From Catenuloplanes atrovinosus (GTDB taxonomy: Bacteria > Actinomycetota > Actinomycetes > Mycobacteriales > Micromonosporaceae), in assembly GCF_031458235.1 (NCBI RefSeq), contig NZ_JAVDYB010000001.1, positions 2,501,001-2,565,000 on the forward strand: a stretch of DNA of 64,000 nt. The letters run 5' to 3'. Every line of letters starts with the position of its first letter. The stretch's first letter is position 1. Under the pieces are notes generated by a model. That model saw only the letters and a list, made by a program, of their open reading frames with translations. It ran no database searches and was not told where the DNA came from. Below, in pieces: positions 44,316-52,510 of the stretch. The position numbers were made by a program, and so were the translations under genes.

Positions 44316-46132
44316 CCGGCCACCTCCGCCGGGGTGAGCGCGCGGTCGAGCTTCTGGTACTCCGTACGCGCCGCGGCCCGCACGTGCCGCATGCCGAGCG
44401 TCGCGCCCTCGTCCGCGGCCAGGAACGCGGCGGACAGGGCCACGTTGCGGATGCTGCCGCCCGCCACCGTGAGCTGCGCCAGCCGGTCGACGTCGAGTCC
44501 CTCGGACGGCGCGGACGCCGGGATCACCCGCCGCCAGATCTCGGCCCGCTCCGCCGCGCCCGGGAACGGGAAGTCGACCACGAAGCGGATGCGCCGCAGG
44601 AACGCGCTGTCCAGCGCCTTCTTCATGTTGGTGGTGAGGATCGCCAGCCCGCGGTACGCCTCCATCCGCATCAGCAGGTAGCTGACCTCGATGTTCGCGT
44701 ACCGGTCATGGCTGTCCTTGATCTCGCTCCGCTTGCCGAACAGCGCGTCCGCCTCGTCGAAGAGCAGCAGCGCGCCACCGCGCTCGGCGGCGTCGAACAC
44801 GCGGCGCAGGTTCTTCTCGGTCTCGCCGATGTACTTGCTGATCACCTGCGACAGGTCGATGACGAACAGGTCCAGGCCCAGCTCGGAGGCGAGCACCTCG
44901 GCGGCCAGCGTCTTGCCGGTGCCGCTGCCGCCCGCGAACAGCGCGGTCACGCCGAGGCCGCGGCGGAGCACGCCGGCGAAGCCCCACTCCTCGTAGACGA
45001 TGCCGCGCCGCCGCACGTGGGCGACGATCTCCCGCAGTGTGTCCCGCTGCGCGGCCGGCAGCACCAGGTCGTCCCAGCGCGCGGCCGGCGTGATCCGCCG
45101 GCCCAGCGCGTCCAGCGCCATCCGCGCGGAGGCCAGGCCGGCGGCCCAGGCGGCCTCCGGCGAGTCCCCGGCGCGCCGCGCGGCGTCCCGGATCACGTGC
45201 GCGGGCAGCGCGAACTGTGCCGCGAGGTCACGGCCGCCGAGCGCGTCCGTCCAGAGCGCGCGCTGCTCGTCCGCGGACAGCGGCGGCACCGGGTGGACCG
45301 GCCGGTGACGATGGCCGGGCGGCAGCGGCTCGTCGGTGGAGATCAGCACGGGTACGCCGAGCCCGCCGGCGAACGCGTCCAGCCGCGCCCGGTCCGGCTC
45401 CTCCGCCTCGACCAGCAGCGCGGCCGGCAGCAGCAGCGCCTCCCGCTCCCACAGCCGGCCCAGCGCCGCCAGCTCCCGCGGATCGTCCGGCAGGTGCGCG
45501 CCGCGCAGCGCGTACAGCGCCAGCCCGGCCCCGGACGCGACCGCGGCGGCGATCTCCGCGCGCGTCTGCCGGTCCGCGCCGGTCAGCTCCGCCGGCGCGG
45601 GCGGCCCGTCGACCGGCTCGGCGGTCCACCCGTCCGCGATCGCGTCCGCCACCCGCTGGTGCGCGTCCGGCAGCTCGCCGTCCCACGCGGGCACCCGGGT
45701 GACCACGCCCTCCAGCGGCGCGGCCAGGTGCGGCACGCCGAGCAGGAAGTGCAGCACGCGCTCGTCGATGCGCAGCCGCGCGCCGGTCAGCACGCCCTGG
45801 TCGTCCACCGTGATCAGCCGCCACCGGCGCAGCGGCGCGACCGGGGTCAGCGCGCTCCAGTGCGGCTCGTCCAGGGTGGCCAGCGCCAGCGCGAACGTCG
45901 GATACGCCACGCCGCCGGCCTTGGCGCACCGGTCCGCCGCGCTCGGCTCGATCTCCATCGCCGCGGTCAGCACCAGCACGTCCCGCTCGAACCCGGTCAG
46001 CCCGAACGCGGCGCACACCAGGTCCAGCGCGCTCGGCCCGGCCGGCGGCGGCGCACCCGGCTCCGAGCCGTCGAGCCGGGCCAGTACCCGGTTGACGGCC
46101 GCCACCAACGCCGGACGGTGCATCGCGCTCAC
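44306..46132 (-). CDS. AAA+ ATPase of the CIS locus (Afp15-like), 608 aa
   Basis: A helical N-terminal part (about 1-330) precedes an AAA+ module: Walker A AGGSGTGKT (about residue 400), the sensor/second-region segment around SKYIGETEKNLRRVFDAAE, Walker B LLLFDEADALFGKRSE (about 456-470) and arginine-finger region FLRRIRFVVDFPFP. Nearly every eCIS cluster contains one such ATPase (Afp15/Pvc15), implicated in particle assembly or cargo loading. GTG at 46132 overlaps the DUF4255 stop; an ATG three codons later is an alternative. Confidence 0.92.
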   Translation of the reverse strand: MSAMHRPALVAAVNRVLARLDGSEPGAPPPAGPSALDLVCAAFGLTGFERDVLVLTAAMEIEPSAADRCAKAGGVAYPTFALALATLDEPHWSALTPVAPLRRWRLITVDDQGVLTGARLRIDERVLHFLLGVPHLAAPLEGVVTRVPAWDGELPDAHQRVADAIADGWTAEPVDGPPAPAELTGADRQTRAEIAAAVASGAGLALYALRGAHLPDDPRELAALGRLWEREALLLPAALLVEAEEPDRARLDAFAGGLGVPVLISTDEPLPPGHRHRPVHPVPPLSADEQRALWTDALGGRDLAAQFALPAHVIRDAARRAGDSPEAAWAAGLASARMALDALGRRITPAARWDDLVLPAAQRDTLREIVAHVRRRGIVYEEWGFAGVLRRGLGVTALFAGGSGTGKTLAAEVLASELGLDLFVIDLSQVISKYIGETEKNLRRVFDAAERGGALLLFDEADALFGKRSEIKDSHDRYANIEVSYLLMRMEAYRGLAILTTNMKKALDSAFLRRIRFVVDFPFPGAAERAEIWRRVIPASAPSEGLDVDRLAQLTVAGGSIRNVALSAAFLAADEGATLGMRHVRAAARTEYQKLDRALTPAEVAGWD

Positions 46133-47325
46133 ACCTCGACCGTCGGCCCGCTGAACGTGCCGCCGGTCAGCTCCAGCGGGCTCTGCGCGCCGTCGATCTG
46201 CACCCGCACCAGGTACGTTCCCGGCTCCACGCCGGTGATCGGCACGGTGAACCGGTCGGTGGTCACGCCCGGCTCGGCCAGCGGATGCGGCGCGTCGAAC
46301 CGGTAGCCGCGCCCGCCCGCGCCGTCCAGCAGCAGCACCGCGCGCTGCGCCGCCAGCACGGACAGGTCGAGCTGCACCGTGACGCCGCTCGCCCCGGACG
46401 TGACGCGCGTGATCCGCGGCCGGCGCACGTACGCCACCACGTTCGACTCGACCAGGGGCCGCTGCCGGTCACCGAACGCCACGTCGTAGAGCAACTGCAC
46501 CGGATGCGCGCCCGGCGGCAGCTCGGCCGGCTGCCCGACCACCACCCGCCGCTCCGACGAGGCCAGCACCGCGGCCGGCAGCCCGCCGACCCGCGCGGTC
46601 ATCCCCGGCCGGGCCAGCCCGGTGCCGACCAGCACCAGGTCACGATCGGCGGTGACCGGCCCGGTGTCCGGCGCGCCGCCCGGCACCGCGGACAGCACGC
46701 GCTCCACGGCCGGCGCGGTGATCGGCGCGACCACGATCCGCCGGTCGAGCACCGGCAGCCCGCCGGCCGGCGTCGTGCGCCCGTCCAGCAGCACGGCCGT
46801 GGCCTGGTAGCAGACGGACAGCCCGTACGGCGTCTGCCCGAGCATCTGCCACAACCGCGACATGTCGTCCAGATCAAGCTGGTTCGGCGTGAACCGGACG
46901 CGCTGCCGCGACGCGGCGAGATCGCTGCCGGCCAGGAACGGCGCGGTCGCGGTGGACGCGTCGATGTCCGCGACGCTGAGCAGCGGCTCGTCGTACAGGC
47001 TGCGCACCACGGACCCGAGCAGCCGCTGCGGCACCAGCGCCTCCTCCGACCCGTAGCAGCTGATCACGTAGTGCAGGTCGACCGCGGCCTGCGCCCGCCG
47101 CAGCGGCGTGCCGTCCACCGCCCGGGTCGGCGCGTCACTGTTGCGCAGCGCCCCGTTCGGCGTGAGCTGATACAGAAAGATGGTGATCGTCGGATCGTCC
47201 GGCGGATCGATCGGCGGTCGCCCCGCCACCACGTTCACCCCCAGCGGCACGTCCTCCTGCACGGTCCGCCCGATGAAGTGCCGCAACGCCGCCGTCACCG
47301 CGGCCAGCGCCAACGCATTGCTCAT
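46129..47325 (-). CDS. DUF4255 tail-terminator-like protein, 398 aa
   Basis: The first about 190 residues (ALAAVTAALRHFIGRTV, PTITIFLYQLTPNGALRNSD, VDLHYVISCYGSEEALVPQRLLGSVV) are a DUF4255 domain, the eCIS Afp16/Pvc16 family that caps and fixes sheath/tube length. About 200 further residues form two Ig-like beta modules (GTGLARPGMTARVGG, and VQLDLSVLAAQRAVLLLDG), longer than minimal Afp16. The ATG overlaps the preceding small gene by ATGA. Confidence 0.88.
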   Translation of the reverse strand: MSNALALAAVTAALRHFIGRTVQEDVPLGVNVVAGRPPIDPPDDPTITIFLYQLTPNGALRNSDAPTRAVDGTPLRRAQAAVDLHYVISCYGSEEALVPQRLLGSVVRSLYDEPLLSVADIDASTATAPFLAGSDLAASRQRVRFTPNQLDLDDMSRLWQMLGQTPYGLSVCYQATAVLLDGRTTPAGGLPVLDRRIVVAPITAPAVERVLSAVPGGAPDTGPVTADRDLVLVGTGLARPGMTARVGGLPAAVLASSERRVVVGQPAELPPGAHPVQLLYDVAFGDRQRPLVESNVVAYVRRPRITRVTSGASGVTVQLDLSVLAAQRAVLLLDGAGGRGYRFDAPHPLAEPGVTTDRFTVPITGVEPGTYLVRVQIDGAQSPLELTGGTFSGPTVEV

Positions 47326-47624
47326 GCCGGACTCCCCTCCGCGCCGCGGTCGCGCGGGAGTCGGCGCTGAGCCGACGGTTCGTTCGCACGCTCGCGCTGG
47401 CCGGGTTTCGCCGGTTCGGTGCGGTGGTGTGTGGGTCGGCGTTGAGCCGATGGTTCGTTCGCACGCTCGCGCTGGCCGGGTTTCGCCGGTTCGGTGCGGT
47501 GGTGTGTGGGTCGGCGCTGAGCCGATGGTTCGCTCGCACGCTCGCGCTGGCCGGGTTTCGCCGGTTCGGTGCGGTGGCGTGTGGGTCGGCGCTGAGCCGA
47601 TGATTCGCTCGCACGCTCGCTCAT
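47322..47624 (-). CDS. Basic repeat peptide encoded by a 75-bp tandem array, 100 aa
   Basis: The frame has three and a half copies of a 25-residue Arg/Pro-rich unit (RERASEPSAQRRPTHHRTEP then AKPGQ). It would be dismissed as a non-coding repeat except that its ATG overlaps the upstream stop (ATGA at 47621-47624) and its stop overlaps the downstream ATG (ATGA at 47322-47325). That is exactly the coupling seen at other junctions of this operon. The peptide is very basic and probably disordered. No homologous family is recognised. Either it is a real, rapidly evolving CIS peptide or a frame kept open so that translation can pass through to the DUF4255 gene. Confidence 0.5.
   Translation of the reverse strand: MSERASESSAQRRPTRHRTEPAKPGQRERASEPSAQRRPTHHRTEPAKPGQRERANEPSAQRRPTHHRTEPAKPGQRERANEPSAQRRLPRDRGAEGSPA
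47360..47622. repeat. 75-bp tandem repeats (3.5 copies)
   Basis: Units start at 47360, 47435, 47510 and (partial) 47585, and differ at only a few positions. The length of 75 is a multiple of three, so the frame is kept in every copy. Confidence 0.95.
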
Positions 47625-48307
47625 GGCGCCTCCCGACTGTTCAAATAGGAATCGAGGCTGATTCGAGGATCAGGGCGGCGGGATGCGCGGCGGTCGGGGC
47701 GCTCGGCGGGTGGTGGTGCGGCGGAGATCTCGAGGCGCCCGATGCTGACCCTGATCACGGGGTCGGCGGGCGCGGCGGTGGCGCGCGGGGCGGTGGGCTC
47801 GGCAGTGGCGGCGCCGCGCGGGTCGAACGGCACCGGCGGCACCCGTCGCGCCGCCAGCGGCGCAGGATCAAAATCGGTCTTCGCCGGTACGGTGGACGCC
47901 GTCATCCGGGTTCGTTCCGGCTGCTCCGCCCCGGTCGTCACGGGCACCGCGCGCTCCACGACCGTCTCCACCACCTCGCCGATCGCGGCCGGTGCCGGCT
48001 CGGGCGCGCCCACCACCGCGGACGCGGCCGGGACCACCGGCGCGATCACGGGCGCCACCGGCGGCGGGGGAGCGGCCGGGGCCGGCGGCGGCACGACCGG
48101 CGCGCCGGGCACGTGCCGGACCTGCTCGCGCGCCGGTGGCCCGCCCGGCGCGGCGCGGGACGGAGCCGGCGCGTCCACCTCGACCTCCTGGATCTCCAGG
48201 CCGGTCACGCGCTCGAACGGCTGCGGCAGCCGGGGGCGCACCCACGACGGGTCCGCGGCCGGGACGCCGTGCGCCCGCTCGGCGAGGCGGTCGAAGAAGT
48301 CAGGCAT
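47621..48307 (-). CDS. Proline/alanine-rich eCIS protein, 228 aa
   Basis: A short N-terminal helix (MPDFFDRLAERAHG), a phrase EIQEVEVDAP, a long Pro/Ala/Val linker and a C-terminal motif (PVIRVSIGRLEISAAPPP ... ISLDSYLNSREAP) are visible. The VxVSIGRIEV and LSLDxYL endings are, to my recollection, recurrent in small disordered proteins located between tube and DUF4255 genes of actinobacterial eCIS loci; no function is assigned. It overlaps the upstream CxxC gene by 8 bp and the repeat peptide by ATGA. A tether or assembly scaffold is possible. Confidence 0.65.
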   Translation of the reverse strand: MPDFFDRLAERAHGVPAADPSWVRPRLPQPFERVTGLEIQEVEVDAPAPSRAAPGGPPAREQVRHVPGAPVVPPPAPAAPPPPVAPVIAPVVPAASAVVGAPEPAPAAIGEVVETVVERAVPVTTGAEQPERTRMTASTVPAKTDFDPAPLAARRVPPVPFDPRGAATAEPTAPRATAAPADPVIRVSIGRLEISAAPPPAERPDRRASRRPDPRISLDSYLNSREAP

Positions 48308-49010
48308 GGCCGCTCAGCTCCAGGTAGTACCGCCGCCGGGTCGGGCTGATGGCCAGGATCTCCGCCTCGCCCCAGCCGTACGCGGTGGCGAGCAGGTGCA
48401 CGTCGAGCAGCGTGGCGCGGGCCCAGGCGTCCAGTTCCGCCCACAGGTAGCCGCCGATGTCGAGCGGTGCCGTGCAGGTGGCCCCGCAGCCGACGCACGG
48501 GACCGTGAACCGCAGGTCTCCGCCCGGATCGGCCTCGGCCAGCGCGGCGACGACCGCGTCCGCGAGATCGTCCGGGATGTCGGAGGGCTCGTACGTACCG
48601 CCGATGCACCTGGAGAGCAGTGCGGCACGTGCGCGGGCGGCGGGGATCGAGGCCAGCGCGACGAGATCGCCCGCCGTCGGCGGGCGGGCGGTGATCCGCC
48701 GCCCGCCGTGCGTCACGGTGATCGTCGGCGGCGGGTCGGTCACGGCGTCGAGCAGCTGCGTGGTGTCCACGTCGAACTCCAACTCCTCTCCGCACCGTGC
48801 GCAGGTGAGGCGGCCGGTGAGCCGGTCGCCGAAGAGGCCGCGGCGCAGCCGCAGCAGGTCGCCGTCGCGCCGCCCGACCGGCGTGGCGAGCAGCGTCTCG
48901 GTGTCGTGACCGGGGCCGCGGGCGAGCGCGTGCAGCAGCAGCGCGCGCCGCGGCCCGGTCGCCGGCAGCCCGGACTCCCAGACCGCGAGCAGCTCGGCGG
49001 CCCCGGTCAT
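48300..49010 (-). CDS. CxxC-containing accessory protein of the CIS locus, 236 aa
   Basis: No named family is recognised with certainty. It has Cys70-x2-Cys73 (LTCARCGEELEF) and Cys172-x2-Cys175 with Cys179 (VPCVGCGATC), a likely zinc-ribbon pair, between helical parts. It ends with WARATLLDVHLLATAYGWGEAEILAISPTRRRYYLEL, which resembles short gpG/chaperone-like proteins found after tube genes in phages and CIS. The ATG at 49010 lies 5 bp beyond the tube stop. A role in tube or hub assembly fits its place; a longer frame reading in from upstream is antisense to the sheath gene frame and was discarded. Confidence 0.65.
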   Translation of the reverse strand: MTGAAELLAVWESGLPATGPRRALLLHALARGPGHDTETLLATPVGRRDGDLLRLRRGLFGDRLTGRLTCARCGEELEFDVDTTQLLDAVTDPPPTITVTHGGRRITARPPTAGDLVALASIPAARARAALLSRCIGGTYEPSDIPDDLADAVVAALAEADPGGDLRFTVPCVGCGATCTAPLDIGGYLWAELDAWARATLLDVHLLATAYGWGEAEILAISPTRRRYYLELSGHA

Positions 49011-49015
49011 CGCGA

Positions 49016-49540
49016 TCAGGCCGGCAGCTGGATGACGGGCTCCTCGGGCTCGGGCACCTCGAGGTCGCGTTCCCAGCCCTCGCACTCGAGCTTGAGGCTC
49101 GAGATCGCCACCGCGTTCGCGTTCGCGTCCATCTCGCCGAGCGCCTGGAACTCGCTCGGCCAGCAGCGGTACAGCTTGTACGCCACCGCGACCTGACCGG
49201 CCTCGTTGAGCACCTGGATGACCACGTCCTTGCGGAAGTCGCGCAGCGACACCTCGGAGCCGAGGCCGCCGCCGACCACCCACGCCTTGGTGGCCCACTC
49301 GTCGAATGCGCGGTCGTGGGTCAGGCCCTTCTCCAGGGTGATCGCCTCGACCTCGGTGCGGCCGGGCGACTTGCGCGGCGTGCTCGGGTCGCCGCCGCTG
49401 CGGTGCTTGACCACCTCGGTCGTCCGCTTCAACGGGCTGATCTTGCTGACGCCGGCCACCACCCGGCCGTCCCAGAGCACCAGGAACTTGAAGTTCTTGT
49501 ACGGATCGAAGCGCTGCGCGTTGACCGTGAACTCGGCCAT
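49016..49540 (-). CDS. CIS inner tube protein, 174 aa
   Basis: DPYKNFKFLVLWDGRVVAGVSKISPLKRTTEVVKHRSGGD, then ITLEKGLTHDRAFDEWATKAW and YKLYRCWPSEFQALGEMDANANAVAISSLKLECEGW, is the conserved gp19/Afp1-like tube family. It polymerises into the inner tube through which cargo passes. Only one tube gene is present, whereas Afp and PVC carry several paralogues; single-tube clusters are normal in actinobacteria. It follows the sheath gene by 6 bp. Confidence 0.95.
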   Translation of the reverse strand: MAEFTVNAQRFDPYKNFKFLVLWDGRVVAGVSKISPLKRTTEVVKHRSGGDPSTPRKSPGRTEVEAITLEKGLTHDRAFDEWATKAWVVGGGLGSEVSLRDFRKDVVIQVLNEAGQVAVAYKLYRCWPSEFQALGEMDANANAVAISSLKLECEGWERDLEVPEPEEPVIQLPA

Positions 49541-49546
49541 GTGCCC

Positions 49547-51346
49547 CTACACCTCCACCTGGCCGGCCAACTGCTCGATCTTGATGATCACGAACTCGGC
49601 GGGCTTGAGCGGCGCGAACCCGACGAGGATGTTCACGATGCCGCGGTTGATGTCGTCCTGTGTGGTCGTGTCCCGGTCGCACTTCACCAGGTACGCCTGG
49701 CGCGGCGACGTGCCCTGGAACGCGCCCTGCTGGAACAGCGAGTGCATGAACGCGCCCACGTTCAGCCGGATCTGGCCCCAGAGCGTCTCGTCGTTCGGCT
49801 CGAAGACCACCCACTGCGTGCCCCGGTAGAGGCTCTCCTCGATCATCAGCGCGGTGCGGCGGACCGGCACGTACTTCCACTGCGACGCGAGCCGGTCGGC
49901 CCCGTCCAGCGTCCGGGCGCCCCACACCACCGGGCCGACCACCGGGAACGTGCGCAGGCAGTTGATGCCGAGCGGGTTGAGCAGCCCGTTCTCCGCGTCG
50001 GTGAGCTTCACGGTGAGCCCGCGCGCGCCGACGATCCGCGCCTCGGTGCCGGCCGGCGCCTTCCACACGCCACGGTCGCCGTCGGTGCGCGCCATGATCC
50101 CGGCGATCGCACCGCTCGGCGGGAAGTCCCGCACCAGGCCGGTCAGCGGGTCGGAGAGCAGCACGTGCGGGAAGTACAGCGCCGCGTGGTCGCCGCGCAC
50201 CGAGTCGATCAGCTCCAGCCCGTTGCGGAACGCGTCCAGCGTGCGCCAGGCGGCCGGCGCGTCCGCGATCAGGAACATGCGCCGGGTCTCGGCCAGCACC
50301 CGCGCCTCGGCCAGCACCGCGACCTGCTCGTCCAGGCTGGCCAGCGCGCTCACGCCGGGCAGCACCAGCAGGTTCACGTCGTCGACGTCGCGCAGCGCGT
50401 GGATGCCGGTCTTCTCGTCGGCGCTGCCCAGCCAGTCGCCGGCCCCGGGCAGGGTGCCCGGCGCGCCGTCGGCGAACGCGGAGCCCGGTGGACGGGTGGT
50501 GCCGGCCAGCCCGAGATCGCCGTCGTCCGGGAAGAGGATCACCGCGTCCGGCTCGCCCGCGATCACCTGGAGCCGGTTGTCGCCGGTGGTGCGCACCCGC
50601 GCGCCGGAGAACGCGCGCTGCCCCCGGGCATTGGCCCGCAGCCCGCGCTCCAGCAGCAGCGCGACCTGTTGCAGCCGCTGCGGTGCCGGGCCGGACGGCA
50701 GCGTGAAGGTGATCTCCGAGTTCGCCCGGCCCTCGATCGCCGCGGTGATCTCCGCGCCGGCCGGGTTGGGCACCTCGTCGAACGGGTCGGAGACCGTGCC
50801 GGACGCGTCCGGCCGGGTGTCGTCCGGCGCGTTCGGCACCGCCTGCGCCGTGACCAGCGTGGACGTGGCGTTGATCCGGTCGGCCGCGGTGGCCGGCGTG
50901 AGGCCCGTGTGCGTCTCGTCGGTGCCCGCGAGGTCCGAGATCCGCAGGTCGAACGTGTCCGGCGTGGCGCCGTGGTCGACCGAGGCGCGCAGCCCGTCGC
51001 CCCAGGCGCCCGGCTCACGCGCGGTCAGCCGGAGCAGCTCCGTGCCGCCGCTGGACAGCGTGACGGTGGAGCCGGTCGCGCCCGGCGCGAGCCGCACGAT
51101 CACCGCGATCCCGCCGCCGTTGAGGAAGAACTGCTGCACCGCGTAGCTGAGCGGACTGTCCGCGCTCAGCCCGCCGAAACGCCGCTCGAAATCGCCGAAA
51201 CTGGTGACCGTTGTCGCTCCGCCGGTCGGGCCGCGCGTCGTATATCCGACGAATGCGGTGACCGAGGTCGAAACGGTGGTGATGGTGCGAACCGCGCTGG
51301 GTAGTTCCTCGATGTAAACGCCGGGATAGGTCGGTGTGACGACCAT
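49547..51346 (-). CDS. CIS contractile sheath protein, 599 aa
   Basis: The N-terminal TPTYPGVYIEELPSAVRTI and the C-terminal block (FMHSLFQQGAFQGTSPRQAYLVKCD, TTQDDINRGIVNILVGFAPLKPAEFVIIKIEQ) are the sheath signatures shared by Afp2-4, PVC and phage sheaths. A variable surface domain occupies about 120-330. Sheath subunits stack around the tube and contract to drive it forward. It is the first gene of the leftward cluster; GGAGG precedes the ATG by 4 nt. One sheath gene only, unlike the three of Afp. Confidence 0.95.
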   Translation of the reverse strand: MVVTPTYPGVYIEELPSAVRTITTVSTSVTAFVGYTTRGPTGGATTVTSFGDFERRFGGLSADSPLSYAVQQFFLNGGGIAVIVRLAPGATGSTVTLSSGGTELLRLTAREPGAWGDGLRASVDHGATPDTFDLRISDLAGTDETHTGLTPATAADRINATSTLVTAQAVPNAPDDTRPDASGTVSDPFDEVPNPAGAEITAAIEGRANSEITFTLPSGPAPQRLQQVALLLERGLRANARGQRAFSGARVRTTGDNRLQVIAGEPDAVILFPDDGDLGLAGTTRPPGSAFADGAPGTLPGAGDWLGSADEKTGIHALRDVDDVNLLVLPGVSALASLDEQVAVLAEARVLAETRRMFLIADAPAAWRTLDAFRNGLELIDSVRGDHAALYFPHVLLSDPLTGLVRDFPPSGAIAGIMARTDGDRGVWKAPAGTEARIVGARGLTVKLTDAENGLLNPLGINCLRTFPVVGPVVWGARTLDGADRLASQWKYVPVRRTALMIEESLYRGTQWVVFEPNDETLWGQIRLNVGAFMHSLFQQGAFQGTSPRQAYLVKCDRDTTTQDDINRGIVNILVGFAPLKPAEFVIIKIEQLAGQVEV

Positions 51347-51640
51347 GGCACCTCCGATCTCTGCTGATCACGGAGGAGGCACACCGGTCCCCTGGCTCGT
51401 TCCCCCGTGTCGCCGAGCAAAGTCCAACTGCGACCACCTTGGCGCTGCCGATTGGGGATGTCAATGGTTCATCCGGGCATTCAGTCCTTTGTCGAGTTTC
51501 GGATTGCCGACCGTGGTGTGGGGATTTGTTGTATTGATGCAATCAAATGTGGTGGATGGGATTCATGATCCGTGACTCGGGGTTGCTGCGTGGTGGTCGG
51601 TGGGTGAGGGGGCGGGTTCGGGTTCCGGTCTAAAGGTCTG

Positions 51641-51876
51641 CCTCCGGCGGGCCTCTGGGTGCGGCCGGCCTCTGGGTGTGCGGCTGGCCTCTGGGTGCGG
51701 CCGGCCTCTGGGTGTGCGGCTGGCCTCTGGGTGTGGCGGGCCTTTGGCCCGAGCGGGCCTCTGGGCGTGGCGGGCCTGTGCCTCCGGCGGGCCTCTGGGT
51801 GTGGCGGGCCTGTGCCTCCGGCGGGCCTCTGGGTGTGCCGGGCTTCTGCCTCCGGCGGGCCTCTGGCTCCGGGGCA
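51641..51876. repeat. GGCCTCTGGGTG-family tandem repeats
   Basis: The core GGCCTCTGGGTG recurs about nine or ten times at 17-36 bp intervals, alternating with GCGGCCG, TGCGGCT and CCTCCGGCG fillers. At the left end a 36-bp double unit repeats nearly exactly. It is in no supported gene. Confidence 0.85.
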
Positions 51877-51956
51877 TGGGCGTGCGTTGCCTGGTCACGG
51901 TGGGTTTCGTCGGCCCCGTTGTCTTTTCGTGGGTGGTATGGGTTGCGTGTCGTGTG

Positions 51957-52110
51957 CCTGGCTGCCCCGTCACCGTCTCCCGGGCGAAGCCGAGCAGATC
52001 ATCGGCAGGGCCGCCAGCTTTGGTCTCGTCGGTGGTGGTTTCGTGGTGTGTGGCGGCCCTGCCGATGATCTGCACCCCAAGGGCAGGTCGACGGCGACGG
52101 GGCAGCCAGG
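51957..52110. repeat. Two-step long inverted repeat
   Basis: A perfect 23-bp inner pair (51994-52016 with 52051-52073) surrounds a 34-nt loop. Outside it a 21-bp outer pair (51957-51977 with 52090-52110) matches at 20 of 21 positions, separated from the inner arms by about 16 unpaired bases. As RNA it would form a long interrupted hairpin, and as DNA a cruciform-prone site. Confidence 0.85.
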
Positions 52111-52175
52111 CCGGCGCGGTCCGTGCTGGCGCACGAAAGAAATCGGCGGTTCCGCGCCCACCGCGTCGTCGCTTA

Positions 52176-52382
52176 AAGCGATCACCGCGTCATCGCGCTA
52201 ACCGATCACGCATGGTTGCCGTAAAGGATCACGCGTGGTTGCCGTGACCGGTGACGCCTGGTCTGCCGTAACCGATCACGCGTGGTTGCCGTAACCGATC
52301 AAGTGTCGCCGCAGTATCGATTGCGCATCGCAGCCGTAAGCGATCACGCGACATCCCCTAACCGATCACCGCGTCGGAGCCT
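52176..52382. repeat. Degenerate ~23-bp tandem array (about nine units)
   Basis: Units follow AACCGATCACGCGTGGTTGCCGT with 22-24 bp spacing. Units two, three and five are almost identical and the outer ones drift. There are no unique spacers, so it is not a CRISPR array. The constant GATCACGCG core could be a repeated protein-binding site. Confidence 0.75.
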
Positions 52383-52474
52383 GGCCGGTCATCTGGCAGT
52401 GCGGGCGCCCCGCGCCCGACATATCGGCTTATCGCGGGCGCGCCACTCACCGCGCGAATGTCGCGGGTAATACA

Positions 52475-52510
52475 TGGTCGCTGTTATGGGCCGGCTCGCA
52501 ACAGCGACCA
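52475..52510. promoter_or_regulatory. Inverted repeat upstream of the kinase gene
   Basis: TGGTCGCTGTT (52475-52485) and AACAGCGACCA (52500-52510) are perfect 11-bp arms around 14 nt. They lie 60-95 bp upstream of the kinase start and may be an operator or a leader hairpin. Confidence 0.5.

Noticed and set aside
47135-47614. 159-aa alternative frame through the 75-bp repeats
   Set aside because: It overlaps the DUF4255 coding region in the wrong frame and lacks the ATGA coupling of the 47322-47624 frame.
23124-51346. Prophage or type VI secretion locus
   Set aside because: No capsid, portal, terminase, integrase or lysis genes and no TssJLM membrane complex; DUF4255, DUF4157, AAA+ and DUF6519 genes mark an eCIS.
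51563-52247. Open frames of 170-215 aa on both strands over the junction repeats
   Set aside because: They translate the tandem repeats into low-complexity strings, lack ribosome sites and occur in several frames at once.
52176-52382. CRISPR array
   Set aside because: Units of 22-24 bp follow each other directly with no unique spacers and no cas genes nearby.
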